A stretch of 64,000 nucleotides of DNA from Odontocerum albicorne. Lineage: Eukaryota; Arthropoda; Insecta; Trichoptera; Odontoceridae. Below the pieces are notes generated by a model that made no database searches, was not told the origin of the DNA, and saw only the letters and a list, made by a program, of their open reading frames with translations. The position numbers and the translations under genes are program-made. The stretch lies in the NCBI GenBank assembly GCA_949825065.1, contig OX463847.1:32378115-32442114 (forward strand), given 5' to 3'. Positions within the stretch are counted from its first letter, which is position 1. Every line of letters starts with the position of its first letter. This document shows positions 46,290 through 57,029 of this stretch, piece after piece.

Positions 46290-46475
46290 CGTATTGAATG
46301 GAGAGCAAGAAAATAATGAAATAAGATAGTTGAAGAAACCAGAACTGAGGAAAAGGTAAGAAGCACAAGAAATAGAAGAGCGTGTATGCCGAAGAGGCAA
46401 AGGTATGAGTTGATAGAACGACGTGGATCTATCCTCTTTGACTACCTCAAAAGGAACATGGCGTGATGATTTCTA
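46290..46475 (+). pseudogene. LINE tail, family R variant 2
   Basis: AACTGAGGAAAAGGTAAGAA, AAGAGCGTGTATGCCG and AAGAGGCAAAGGTATGAG match 15955-16215. The closing TCAAAAGGAACATGGCGTGA is the usual terminal block. Confidence 0.5.
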
Positions 46476-46614
46476 TGTAATTAAGCGTTTCACTTTGACG
46501 GCGAATTCATTATTACTTTGGGGTGTCTTCTTATATAATATATAATAGCACCAAAATGCATTCCTCGGTGTTTTTTTTTGCTAAGTTGGAAGATTATATA
46601 TATCCCAAACCAGT
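46476..46614. other. Short unassigned interval
   Basis: A frame over 46523-46708 partly runs through the palindrome and is incidental. Confidence 0.3.
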
Positions 46615-46724
46615 ATTAGAGACCTGGAATGATTATTTATATCAAGTAGAAGTTCTTCTACTTGATATAAATAATTATTCCAGGTCTCTAATTATTCCAG
46701 GTCTCTAATTATTCCAGGTCTCTA
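46615..46724. repeat. Near-perfect palindrome with adjoining 17-bp tandem repeat
   Basis: Arms 46615-46652 and 46655-46692 (38 nt each) pair with a single mismatch around a 2-nt centre (TT). The outer end of the right arm belongs to a 17-bp unit, ATTATTCCAGGTCTCTA, that occurs three times head to tail (46674-46690, 46691-46707, 46708-46724). Confidence 0.95.
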
Positions 46725-48040
46725 ATTTATTAAAAAGTAAAATACATTTTATATAAAAACATAACCAATTGTTGTACTTAGTGGGTCAATATGGCGTGGG
46801 TGAATATCGCTCCTAAATATTGAATGTCATACGAAAATCGGTCAACTAAATCAGAAACAATGTATGAATAATGCGAAATTTATGAAGATAGGATTGTTAG
46901 AATTTGTTCTCAATATATATTTATGTCAGAAGTAAAAATATTAAAACTTTGAATAATACTCGTATTATACATGAAAGCAAGGATTCCGTTTTAGACATGT
47001 GATTGAATATAACTAAAACCAGATTGATTTAACATCTAACATATTTATCTATATGTTTATAATATTTCAGATAATGTACATCATAACAATACATAATTTT
47101 TTTTAATCCAAATTGTAGGAAGAAATCTTAAAACATTTTCATTCCCGTTTTAAGTGTACCTACTAAAGCTAGAATGTCAGTGATTTATATATCAGAAGCT
47201 TCGGTTTTAACTTTGTTGCACTCCATATTAGTTAGATTTAATCATAAATTGTTTTGTTATTCCACAAATTATATTAATCCCTGCGACATACGTTTCTATT
47301 TCCTATTTTGAGGCTATCTACAGGCGGAATGATCCCGATTTGTAACGAAAACAATACTTAGTTTCAATTGGTGTTATTTTTTTATAATAATAATGAGTTT
47401 TTTTTTATAGTTTGATTATTTATAACTAATTAATTTTTGGTTCTCTAATGTGAGTTTTCCCCTTTTCGATTAATTTGATGAATTGACGAAGTATATTATT
47501 TTATAATATAATATTAAATACGAATATGACATTTTTTAACTACTCATATTTCCGTATACCAATAAAATCTAATCACTGATATCAGCTATCAGGTATCAAA
47601 TTCGTTTATCGTACGGCAATATTCGAAGAAATCCTAATTTGATACTAGAAATATAACGTGTTTGTTTGCCTTAAGTCTTGTGGATCGATAAGAAAGATTT
47701 ATCGTAAATAAAAAAAACAAAGTCATTTTGCCACAGTTTCAGTTTGTCTTTGAGTTTGATTATGGACCTATAATAGGCTTGGCAAGTATTGTAATGGGAG
47801 ATGCATCAAAGACTTTGAGTCAAGTAAAACGTATGTTAACAAATAAGAAAAAAATGTTATTTTTTAAAAGACCAGTTATGACTAAAACAACATGAAATAC
47901 CGATAAACAGAGTAAATTATGCGAATAAAGGTTAACACCTCGAGTTATTTTTTTGTAATTAAATTTGTTTTTCATTTATTTGAGCTATATTCAATCCATT
48001 AATTAAAACATGTTAACTGTCTAATTTTCAGTATTTCGTG
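46725..48040. other. AT-rich intergenic DNA, no gene seen
   Basis: No supported coding region, array or inverted repeat. Confidence 0.45.
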
Positions 48041-48044
48041 CAAT

Positions 48045-48180
48045 ACCTACATACCATCACATTTCCCTGTCGGGGAGTGCAGAGAGGACAGAGCGCCAGA
48101 CTTTCATATCTCAACATAGAATCTTCGCCTTTTCTACGTCCATATACCTCAACACATCAGCCTTAAGGTCATGAATGTGA
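48045..48180 (-). pseudogene. Family R LINE tail, minus member of head-to-head pair
   Basis: CACATTTCCCTGTCGGGGAG, ACAGAGCGCCAGACTTTC and CTCAACACATCAGCCTTAAG are minus-strand family R blocks. Between the stop-proximal and upstream blocks about 200 bp of the normal tail is missing. Confidence 0.6.
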
Positions 48181-48545
48181 ACTTAAGGCTGATTAACCCC
48201 CCCCCCCTCTAATTATTCTGTACACGCCAACGCCCCCTAAACATTAAAAATTAAAATTCCCGTGTTGAGTAAGATAAAAAAGAGCACTAAGATATTTTGA
48301 GCATGTGGAACGAGTGAATGAAGAAAGACTAACAAAATACATATATAGTATATTGCAAATGTGGTAAAGTAAGACCAAGAATACTATGATTGAAAGATAA
48401 ATGATATTCAGAAAGAAGAAAACGTAGAAAGTCACAGAAATCGTAGAAGGCGTATGAATGAAGGAGAGGCTAAGGGTGTTTGTCGAGATAAGAGAGTCTG
48501 GCACTTTGTCTTCTCTGCCTACCTTGACAGGGAGATGGCGTGTGT
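48165..48545 (+). pseudogene. Family R LINE tail, plus member of head-to-head pair
   Basis: It begins ATGAATGTGAACTTAAGGCT, is broken by a run of ten to eleven C near 48200, and resumes CGTGTTGAGTAAGATAAAAA. It then continues with GAGCATGTGGAACGAGTGAA, GTGTTTGTCGAGATAAGAGA and GTCTGGCACTTTGTCTTCTC to the end block GACAGGGAGATGGCGTG. The minus-strand frame here is a shadow. Confidence 0.65.
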
Positions 48546-49260
48546 GTATGACTTTATATTACCGAAAAAGAATGTCGATGGGTGAATGGCAAGAAAGGCA
48601 GAAAAAAGGAAATGAGAACTGAGTTATACGAGTTATATGTACAAACCTTGAATCTATATATAAAATAATTTGAGATAAAAATTTGATATAATGGTTAACA
48701 TATCGACCAATTTATTTTTGAAAGATGAATAATTTTGATACGCATGCAAAATACATAAACTTTATCTCATTTAATCCTTTTGATTATCTTCAAGACTCGA
48801 TATCAAAGTCATAATCGGACAGATTTATTCAATGGTATTAGGAACACATGACAGCTTTTTGAACTCTTGAAATGATACGAATGCCGTATTTACAAAACAA
48901 AACATGACATTTTTATCAGATCTAACAAGCATAGATTTCATTAATGACTAACCTTCAAAATGTCGGAGATTCTTATAAATATTATTGTAAATGATGTAGA
49001 TCTCTCTGATAATCAACTGTAGCCAATTAAGAAGAGTGTGGACAGGAACAAAAACAATATTTAACGAAGACGAAAAAGAGATCTTGAGATTAAAAATGAT
49101 ATTGAAAATTTTATGGAGGAGCATTTATGAACTTGAAATTGTTATAAATGTCACATATTTATTAGAGCTGTGTTGAAATCGATTATATAATATAATCGAT
49201 AGAAGAAAATCACAAGGAAAAATCAGCTACAACATGTGTAACATCAAGTTCATACATGCG
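48546..49260. other. AT-rich interval, nothing recognised
   Basis: No supported feature. Confidence 0.4.
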
Positions 49261-49262
49261 TA

Positions 49263-50162
49263 GGAATTCCGTCTATCTGACGTAAGTTGAAATACACCAC
49301 TAAGGTCTAGAAGTTTCCTTCCGCAACGAAACCGGTTCGAGGTCAGTACGTTGAGAAGTGTCGACGCGACTACACGTTTCGTGAAAAATGTAAATCCAAT
49401 CTCCCGCCAAGTGCGAAATACGGGGCGTCATCCGTTATCTCGTTTGGAAGGGAAACCCTCCGGTTGAGGTTTATAATGAGGTGAAAACTGCATATGGTGA
49501 TAAAGCTATGAATCGTACGAGTGTGTACAAGTAGTGTCGCGAGTTTAAAAACGGTCGTACGTCTGTGCATGATGATCAGAGGAGCGGAAGACCTTCAATT
49601 GTGACTGACGAAATTGTTTTGGGACTGTCAAGGCATAATTTTAATTGAATATATGCCTCAAGGGGAGACCATCAACTCTGCAAGATACTGTGAGACACTA
49701 AAAAAATTGCGGAGGGCGATTCAGAACAAGAGGAGAGTCATGCTGACAAAGGGAGTCTGCCTGCTGCATGACAATGCCAGACCACACACGGCCAACGCCA
49801 CGAAGGAACTGCTCGCCTCGTTTAAATGGGATGTCCTGAACCATCCCGCGCATTCCCCTGACCTAGCACCTTCAGATTACTATCTCTTTACCTCCCTGAA
49901 GCTGCACATGGGTGGAAAAAGGTTTTCAACCGACGATGAGGTAAAGGAGGAGGTGGAGAAGTGGACGGAGGGGTTGGCGGGAAACTACTTCGAGGAAGGC
50001 ATCAAAAAGTTGATACCCCGCTTCACCACCTGCATTGAGAGGAATGGAGACTATGTCGAAAAATAGCTTACATATGTACTACGGTAACCACGTAATTTTT
50101 TTGTTTAAATAAAAAAAATTGTAACCTACAAAAATTCAGTACACTTACTTTCTGGACTTTCC
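49263..50162 (+). mobile_element. Internally deleted mariner-family element, about 900 bp
   Basis: The transposase relic at 49430-50066 lies inside. The right end is clear: reverse-complemented it reads GGAAAGTCCAGAAAGTAAGT, next to TA. The left end GGAATTCCGTCTATCTGACG, also next to TA (49261-49262), matches only loosely, so the left boundary is tentative. The full-length relative would be about 1.25-1.3 kb; the central part of the gene is deleted. Confidence 0.65.
49430..50066 (+). pseudogene. Mariner-family transposase relic lacking the central region
   Basis: The first part reads GVIRYLVWKGNPPVEVYNEV, then NRTSVYK, a stop where a W is usual, CREFKNGRTSVHDDQRSGRP and SIVTDE. This is the paired helix-turn-helix and GRP motif of mariner transposases. 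The frame then jumps at about 49612 into WDCQGIILIEYMPQGETINS. From there it is open to the stop at 50066, including LLHDNARPHTA, SPDLAPSDYYLF and IERNGDYVEK. The second and third catalytic aspartates are present 34 residues apart (DD34D spacing). The first aspartate and the linker, roughly 110 residues, are missing. It cannot be catalytically competent. The 3' part is unusually well preserved. Confidence 0.85.
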
Positions 50163-51215
50163 TAGTATATGATAAATTTCAACTATTTACCAAAACTTGA
50201 TAATTTTATGAGCCACTAATTAGACCACAACTGGATTTAAATATTCATAATAAAATACATATTATCACAAACTATTGCGATATTCACATTAGCTCATCAG
50301 TTTTCAGCGATGACCGCATAGCAGGGTAAACATGTGACAACAAATCAGGCCTGATAAAGATGCAAATACGACAAGCAGATTGACAGAGTACATACAATGT
50401 TATACAACATTGGGTATATCTACACATTGGCAGAAGATTTCGAAAGCGATATCGGGTCTTGTCAGTTCAAATTGACGCTAATTACAAAGCAAAGATAAAG
50501 AAGACCTGATTTGCTTTGGACAGGCGCTGTCTTTTCCGGTTGGTAGGTGAGCTTGGTGCTTGTATTCTAATTCACCGTGGCGTAAGAATATATAATATGC
50601 TGCGTTTGAAATGCAACTTAGATTAGTGAGATCTATGTTCAGTGATCAGTTTTGATATTAATAGTATCTATATTGTTTTATTTGTAGAAATTGTTACTGA
50701 TATAACATAACCTGTGATCACCTGATTTGAAGTAAATTGCCCAGGAGCGTCCACTTCGAGTGATATAAGAAAATTGATATAATATTTCGAAAAAAAAAGA
50801 GATGTGAGGAAGCTTGAGATCAATACAAGCCACTGGAGAATAAATCAACGTAAAGATTGAACAAGTGAATATATTCAAAATGTTCTATATTAGATTAATT
50901 AACAATGACCAAAATGTGGTGGAATTGTCTCAAAAGGCTGGCAACACCGACCTAGACAGGAAAGACCAATATGCTGAGTCGTTAAAAAGCGATGCCATTG
51001 TACACTCATCAGTCCAATCATCGGCACTGAATAATAATATTTTTTTATGATCTTCTTCTTATCGTATTAAAGGCACTATATTATTTCGGCTAAGAAGTCT
51101 GTCACCTGAACCTAGTCATTTTTGGACGCTCCAGCAAGTATGAAATGAACTACTCCTCTCACCTAATGTTTGATGAATGTAAATATTGCCTTATTATTTC
51201 ATTATTATACTCGTA
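50163..51215. other. Unassigned interval
   Basis: Region 50280-50640 is GC-richer. A frame at 50865-51050 (QKAGNTDLDRKDQYAESL) has balanced composition but no recognised domain; it is too short to call. Confidence 0.3.
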
Positions 51216-51219
51216 TATT

Positions 51220-51530
51220 TTTTGAGATGTGGTAATGACTCTGAATGCTTCCCATCTCATAGACTGTAAGACGCACTAATATGTCTATCCTCCAGGATAT
51301 CAAAGAAAGGTTGTCAACGACATGCAGAAAGAGAATACTGTCATATTTCGAACATGTCGCTAAAAGAGATGCAGACAGTTTGGATAAGCTGGTAATGACT
51401 GAGGGGAAATGAGGGGTGGCAAACAAATGGACGGTATGTAGCAGATGGATTGACCAAATCAAAGAGGTGACTAGTTCCTCATGATGTGCTGCACCCATCA
51501 TGGCTCACGACCAGAAAGAGTGGAGGTGAA
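51220..51530 (+). pseudogene. Non-LTR retrotransposon tail (family T), plus strand
   Basis: One plus frame reads RRTNMSILQDIKERLSTTCR and then KRILSYFEHVAKRDADSLDK, LVMTEGK and a stop. After a shift, RWIDQIKE and AHDQKEWR are readable. The order MSIL..I..RLS..C..RIL.YF.H.A.RD.D.L.KL, RW.DQIK, A.D...WR is the C-terminal pattern of RTE-like and related reverse-transcriptase polyproteins. Upstream catalytic domains are absent. The 98-codon minus frame across it is a shadow. Confidence 0.7.
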
Positions 51531-52390
51531 TCATTTACTCAGTTCCCGAGTCATTAGGGAACCATGACGTTCATTCATAATTAACAGGACAAAACTAAAA
51601 AAATATTGTAGAAATATTTGTGCCTTTCGAGAGATCCGGGCTATTCTGCATGTCTCCTAATTCATTGGACACTCTTTGTTCATAAAATTTTAAAACGTAA
51701 TAAAAACCCAAAAGTAAAACAGCTGAACTTCAATATTTGCTTATTCACAGTAGATTCAGAATTACACGATTTCACAATTGAAGTAGATAATATTTTGAAA
51801 CAATTTTCCCCTTTACCCAGAAATGCCATTTTTTATATAACACAACGTCAAACTGGCATATCAACATTTAATATGTCAATATGGTTATTATACCCACGTT
51901 TAAACAGGAATAAATTGGAGCAGGAAGAAATGCGACGATATCCACGTGAAACTGAAACATCCGCCTTGTGCAACCGAAGTGCGCATAGGGCGGCGACAAC
52001 GCAGAGGGCGGCCTGAGAAGGCGAGAGCACGTGGTTATCGTTTCCCATCGAAACGTGATATATTTTACAAATGAAATGAAAGTGAACGTTTTCTAATCAC
52101 CATCATGCGGTGTCGTCCTAAAAGGTGGAGTGAAAATATCGATGAAAGATATCTCAGTTTACTTTCAATACTGATTAAGATAAAATATACACTAGTATAA
52201 CATACATTATTATTACCGTTTAATGTTTGCAGTAAAGCTATAAAAAAAACGAGAAATTTATTTTATCTTATTGATTCTTCAGGACTCGCATGGATTGCTC
52301 CTCAACGAAGAAGTCTTCGGCGTATTTCTTGATTGGCAGTAATTACATTTTCGACTGAATCATTTTCAACCATAAATACATAAATATTAA
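51531..52390. other. Unassigned interval with two overlapping antisense frames
   Basis: The plus frame 51618-52016 (132 codons) has fairly balanced composition (KVKQLNFNICLFTVDSELHD, EEMRRYPRETETSALCNRSA). The minus frame 52048-51848 begins with a hydrophobic stretch, AALCVVAALCALRL. The GC-rich end at 51950-52040 includes CACGTG. I recognise neither. An exon is possible but unsupported. Confidence 0.3.
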
Positions 52391-52394
52391 TTAC

Positions 52395-52770
52395 TTTTCC
52401 CTATTGGGATAGGCAGAAAGGACAGTGCCTACTTTAATATTTCGACACACATATTTCCCCTCTTCCACATATAGTATATATACAGCTTCTCATACAACTC
52501 CTACGAGTTCTCTAACTTCTTTCAAAATACAATTTATTTAATCCAACCATACCCTTGGTATTCCTCTATCACGCATTCCACTCACATTTGCACTGTATAT
52601 TTGTTTTGTAAATCTTCCTTCATTGATTCATTCCACGTGCCTAAACCATATCAGAGTGTCGTCTTAATCTTACTCAACATATCAATAAGCCTTAAGTTCA
52701 TAATCATCCCTGATCGCTTATTTTCATATAATGTCATAAGCTGAGAAGAATATATGAGGTGACAGTGTAT
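52395..52770 (-). pseudogene. Family R LINE tail, minus strand, with inverted end
   Basis: CCCTATTGGGATAGGCAGAA, ATACAACTCCTACGAGTTCT, ACATTTGCACTGTATATTTG, ACGTGCCTAAACCATATCAG and CTCAACATATCAATAAGCCT follow in minus-strand order to about 52735. The next 30 bp, GCTGAGAAGAATATATGAGG, resemble the start block of the same family in plus orientation. Confidence 0.6.
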
Positions 52771-52970
52771 TTTCAACCAAATCGTGAAAAAGTTTGATAA
52801 TGATTAAATACGCTTACTAAGTTTTTTTCATGTAGTGTATTTTTTTACAATTTGGTTAAAATATTTTTGTCAAAAACAATATTCTTGCTAACTAGAACAT
52901 TAGGGTTGTCGTCCAAGCCTTACGCTTTAACAAAACATTGCGATACAATAGGTCATCCCTGGTGATTTAA
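52771..52970. other. Short AT-rich interval
   Basis: Nothing recognised. Confidence 0.3.
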
Positions 52971-52974
52971 TATG

Positions 52975-53240
52975 ATTATCCACCATCCAGACGGAAGTCG
53001 CCTGTGTGTATTGGATATTGTGTACAATTGTTACACTCAGAAAGCACACAGTCTTGACAAATCGAATCCAAACAAAGCATCTGATGGCAAGAATATCAAT
53101 GTTCCAAGACAATCGGCAAGTTTCATCTATGTCATGCTTTCGTAAGATAGCTAATAAATAGTGATATAATAATTAATGATAAGCAGCATATTAGCTACAT
53201 AAAATCAGATGTAAAATGGTCTAATAGTATGCATAGAGTT
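52975..53240 (-). repeat. SINE-B copy without a clear head
   Basis: GCACACAGTCTTGACAAATC, AATGTTCCAAGACAATCGGC, TAATGATAAGCAGCATATTA and AAAATGGTCTAATAGTATG match the SINE-B tail and body at 43427-43895 in order. Confidence 0.55.
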
Positions 53241-54405
53241 ATAAATTTAAGAAATAAATAAATGATTTAGATTCAAAATTCTAGATATATCTGTTATTTA
53301 TCGTTTTTACTGAATCCTTCTATTACCTTTCCCACACTTTTTAGCCTTGTTAAAACTATTGTAAGGAAAAATGGAATTGGCTTATATTTTATATGGATTC
53401 CTCGTGCATTGTTATATTGAAAAATAACTGTATTATTTCTCTAAAAAATAATAAAATAAAATGAAAAAAAGTAAAGCTAGTCCAGAAGTTCATAAAACTT
53501 TAGGCGCCCGCTTCAGCAGGCAACGATTAACGAAACACTAAACCATATCAATTTGCAGATAACTGTTATGTTTTTAAGTAGTTCTATGTACTATAATTAA
53601 GGTTATTAACCTGAAAAAATTATAATCCACTCAAGTAAATATTTAATCAACAGTTTTGGCTATTATAGTTTAGTCCATAATGTGTGTAAAGTGCCATAAC
53701 AATGTATAATTATACCTGTATTTTATTTAATGCCTTCGTTATTAACGTCAATGTTTTATTAACGGCCTGGAGTATTTTAATAGCCAGTGTGCATACACAA
53801 TAGTGGGTATTTATGTTGACAATGTGAACAATCGTGTAAAATCAATATTCATTAGAGATATGACAGCTTATTAAATTAAATCTGCAGTATTATCTATCTT
53901 ATTATTTATTGGTTTTGCTCTAGGGGAAATTATTATTATTCGTGGTTCTACCCTACATTATTTAGTTATGCTTGGCATCATCCCTTAATGTAAGGAATTA
54001 ATTTTCGTACCCATATGTATTTTATGTACATTCAAAATGCCTACATGAAAAATGTCAAACTTTCCTAGAATCAATAATAAGCTTCTCTAATGTGGCTGAA
54101 TTATGAAGTTGGAAGTTGACATTTTTTTTCAATATTCTATTTGAGAAAATAATTATTGAGAGCATCCCCACTCGCAAACGGGATGATTTTATTAAACAAA
54201 TTTTCGATAACCGACATTTTCCACCGCTCGATAGACAAACTAAGAATCAAGTTTCTGGAAATATTGTGGATATAACATTAAGCTACTCGTACTTCACAGG
54301 AAAGTATGAACTCTTATTTTTGAGTATTATTTTAAATCATTGCAAATTTCCTTTTTCATATATGATCAGTTTAAATCATGATCATAACATATGATACATA
54401 ATATA
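53241..54405. other. AT-rich interval, nothing recognised
   Basis: A 92-codon plus frame at 54116-54394 (RKRDDFIKQIFDNRHFPPLD) shows no domain that I know. No other feature is supported. Confidence 0.35.
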
Positions 54406-54407
54406 AC

Positions 54408-54545
54408 GTCGTGCCTCTTTTGGAGTAAGCAGGTAAGACATATCTCCACTCTTTTCTCTCCGTGCACACAACTCTCGCCTCGTCCACATCCATATATCTC
54501 GTCCTTCATGCTCTCCTCTTTCTCATGTTTCTAACCTTTCCCTTA
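54408..54545 (-). pseudogene. LINE tail, family R variant 2, minus strand
   Basis: GTCGTGCCTCTTTTGGAGTA, CTCGCCTCGTCCACATCCAT, CATGTTTCTAACCTTTCCCT are the complement of the variant-2 blocks at 15955 and 46290. Confidence 0.5.
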
Positions 54546-54930
54546 GTTAACATTTCTGGAACAACCTGTGTTAATACATAAAAATTGTTTGATTATTGTT
54601 TTGTTCGTGAAGAATTATAAGAGTGAAGAAACAGGTACGTGCAGCACCCATGACCAAGATGTAATAAATCAATATAATATATTTACAATAATGTTGGATA
54701 TACAACGGCACAATATGAATTTGATATATAATACATGATGACATTAAAAGAGGGATATTGAATGGCGTGTAGAAATAGGAAACAAAGACAACGGTGCACT
54801 AAAACATATATTCGAACCATTCAGTATCAACATCAGTTGAGATAATGGTCAACAAGAGTATTCTAGTACAATCTTAGAAGTATGAGAGGGAAAGGTGGAC
54901 GTTGAAAAATACCAAATAAATGTTATAGAA
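54546..54930. other. AT-rich interval, nothing recognised
   Basis: No supported feature. Confidence 0.35.
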
Positions 54931-54934
54931 ATGT

Positions 54935-55165
54935 GTGTACACTTAGAAGAATAAATGGGGTGACAATGCATGACAGAATACGGCATGGAATGATATGGGG
55001 TGGATGTGTGACGAATGACATTTTAAAAGTAAGAAGTAAGAGAAGTGGTAGGAGCTGTATGAAAAAGTGTATGGATGTAAAAAAAGCGAAATATGTGTGT
55101 CAAGATAGGTAAATCTGGCGTTCTGTCCTCCCAGCAGGGAAACGGTGTGGTGGTCTGTATGTATA
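54935..55165 (+). pseudogene. Family R LINE tail with internal deletion
   Basis: It begins GTACACTTAGAAGAATAAAT, the same start as at 19493. It skips the WFGH segment and resumes with GAAGTGGTAGGAGCTGTATG, GCGAAATATGTGTGTCAAGA and CTGGCGTTCTGTCCTCCCAG to the end block AGCAGGGAAACGGTGTG. The mariner begins 34 bp further on. Confidence 0.6.
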
Positions 55166-55198
55166 TACATGGTTAAAATTAATTTAATCTAGTATATA

Positions 55199-55230
55199 TT
55201 GGGTTGATGCAAAAGTAATGATCGTTTTTT
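55199..55230 (+). repeat. Mariner terminal inverted repeat, 3' end
   Basis: These 32 bases are the exact reverse complement of 56453-56484 and directly follow the TA target duplication. Confidence 0.95.
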
Positions 55231-55274
55231 ACATATACAATTAAACATTTTTTTTTTAGATTTGTAATATTTAT

Positions 55275-56302
55275 TCAATCAATTTTATAATTTCCATCAG
55301 TTCTTATAACCTTCTCCCATCTTTCTATCAACTTATTAATACCATGAGTGTAAAATTTCGTGGATTTTGATGCGAAAAATGTAGTAAGGGATGTTTTTAC
55401 CTGCTCTATTGTATCAAATTTTTTATCATTTAAAATTTTTTGCAGCGATCGTAATAAATGAAAATCGGAAGGAGCAAGATCTGGACAATACGGTGGATGC
55501 TTGATAACATCCCAATTCAACTCATTTAGCTTGTATTGGGTCATCAAAGCCACATGTGGTCGCGCGTTGTCGGGATGAAACACTACCCCTTTTCTGTTTA
55601 CCAATTCTGGTCTATCCTTTTGAAGGGCGATGTTCAATTTGGATAATTGCTGACAATATCGTTCTGTTGTAATTGTCTGATTGCGTTCCAAGAGTTCAAA
55701 ATACACAATACCCTTACAATTCCACCAAACACAAAGCATTACTTTTTTTGATGGATTTCGGCCTTCGAAGTTGTTAATGGGGCTTGTCCAGGTATAGCCC
55801 AATGTCTTTTTCTTGTCACGTTGTTGTACACGACCCATTTCTCATCTCCTGTTACCAAACGATGCAAAAAAGGTTCATGTTTTTGTCTCGCACTCAAAGC
55901 AAAGCACGTTGAAACATGATCCAATAAATTGGCAGCCGACAATTGATGAGGTATCCAAACGTTGTACCGCGAAACCATCCCCATACGCTTCAAATGTTTT
56001 AATACGGTTGTTTGGTTGACTCCCATCATCGACGCCATCTCCCTGGTGGTTAGACATGGATTTGTGTCAATTATGACTTTTAACTTGTCGTCATCAGACT
56101 TCAATGGCCGCCCGGTACGTGGTTTATCAAATAGTGAAAAATCCTCAGATCGGAATTTTGTAAACCATCTTCGTACCTGTCGAACTTTGATGACATCTGC
56201 TCCATACACGTCGCAAATGTTTTTGGTTGCCACACTCGCGGTATTGTCTTTACGGAATTCATAAAGTAAACAATGACGTAAATGCACTTTATCGACCGAC
56301 AT
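55275..56302 (-). pseudogene. Mariner transposase with one frameshift
   Basis: The protein would cut and paste the element at TA sites. From the ATG at 56302 (MSVDKVHLRHC), chosen because the upstream in-frame extension has no mariner similarity, an N-terminal paired helix-turn-helix runs to GRPLKSDDDKLKV and LKHLKRMGM. The linker is WIPHQLS (usual family motif WVPHEL). The first catalytic aspartate is in TGDEKWVVY. The frame is lost in a seven-A run (plus-strand T run 55743-55749) just before VMLCVWW. In the other frame the protein continues through HPDNARPHVA and CPDLAPSDFHLL to RWEKVIRTDGNYKID. The last two aspartates are 34 residues apart, so the DD34D triad is complete across the two frames. 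Total length is about 342 codons against a usual 345. A sequencing error in the homopolymer is a real alternative. Confidence 0.92.
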
Positions 56303-56452
56303 TTTGAAAAAATACAAGGGCTTTTCACTATACTCTGGCCAGGCCAAAACTAAATAGAAAGTAGGGGGAAAGCATCCTTTATACAATGGAATCATTTAAA
56401 AGAAGATACTATTCATCATTTCTTACCTGGGATTTTTTTTACCTGGGATCAT

Positions 56453-56484
56453 AAAAAACGATCATTACTTTTGCATCAACCCAA
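56453..56484 (-). repeat. Mariner terminal inverted repeat, 5' end
   Basis: The partner of 55199-55230 with no mismatch, followed by TA. The transposase start codon lies about 150 bp inside. Confidence 0.95.
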
Positions 56485-56486
56485 TA

Positions 56487-57025
56487 GTATTAAAAGCAAA
56501 AGTTTGTAAATTGTAGACTGATATCCAATTCGATAAGTAAACTAGATATGAAATAAAAAAACGTTTCATAGTCATAAAATACACTTAAGACATTAAGTAG
56601 ATAATGCCACTTCAGAACTAATATTCGTTAATTTGAGTAAATTTTTGATATTCGTATACGTATACTCTTACATTAGCACTCAATAATCATGATATTTGAC
56701 AATTTTTTGTGCGTATATTAAAATTATTTTATGTCGTGTTACGTAAAAACATGAAACGCCATACTATCGACGAATTTACGCGTTTGTTGTACATTGCAAA
56801 TCATTGTTGAATTCGTGCAAGAATGGATTTTTTTAAATTTATCCGCGTGTTAATAAACTATTTGCGTATAACGTTTCATGTTTGTAAAATTATTATAACT
56901 TGACATTTTTAACGCACTAATTAAAAAAAATATAGAGAAAATTCGATGGCGTTGCGAAAATTTCTACTTTAGAAAAAAGTATCTTAAGGAAATTAATTCC
57001 GACGTGGTGGTATGCATGTATGCAC
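56487..57025. other. AT-rich interval, nothing recognised
   Basis: No supported feature. Confidence 0.4.
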
Positions 57026-57029
57026 TAAT

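Larger units (their letters stand above)
55199..56484 (-). mobile_element. Near-intact mariner transposon, 1286 bp
   Basis: The element is flanked by TA on both sides (55197-55198 and 56485-56486). Its 32-bp terminal inverted repeats are perfect (TTGGGTTGATGCAAAAGTAA at the outer 20 positions). The transposase gene is on the minus strand at 56302-55275. The overall size, TIR length, TA target site and gene position all match mariner-family elements. Perfect TIRs and a coding region with a single frameshift indicate a young insertion. Downstream of the right TIR, TACCTGGGAT is duplicated in the 5' untranslated part (about 56425-56450). Confidence 0.95.

Noticed and set aside
55813..56264. Plus-strand frames of 68 and 100 codons inside the mariner
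   Set aside because: They are antisense shadows of the transposase gene on the minus strand.
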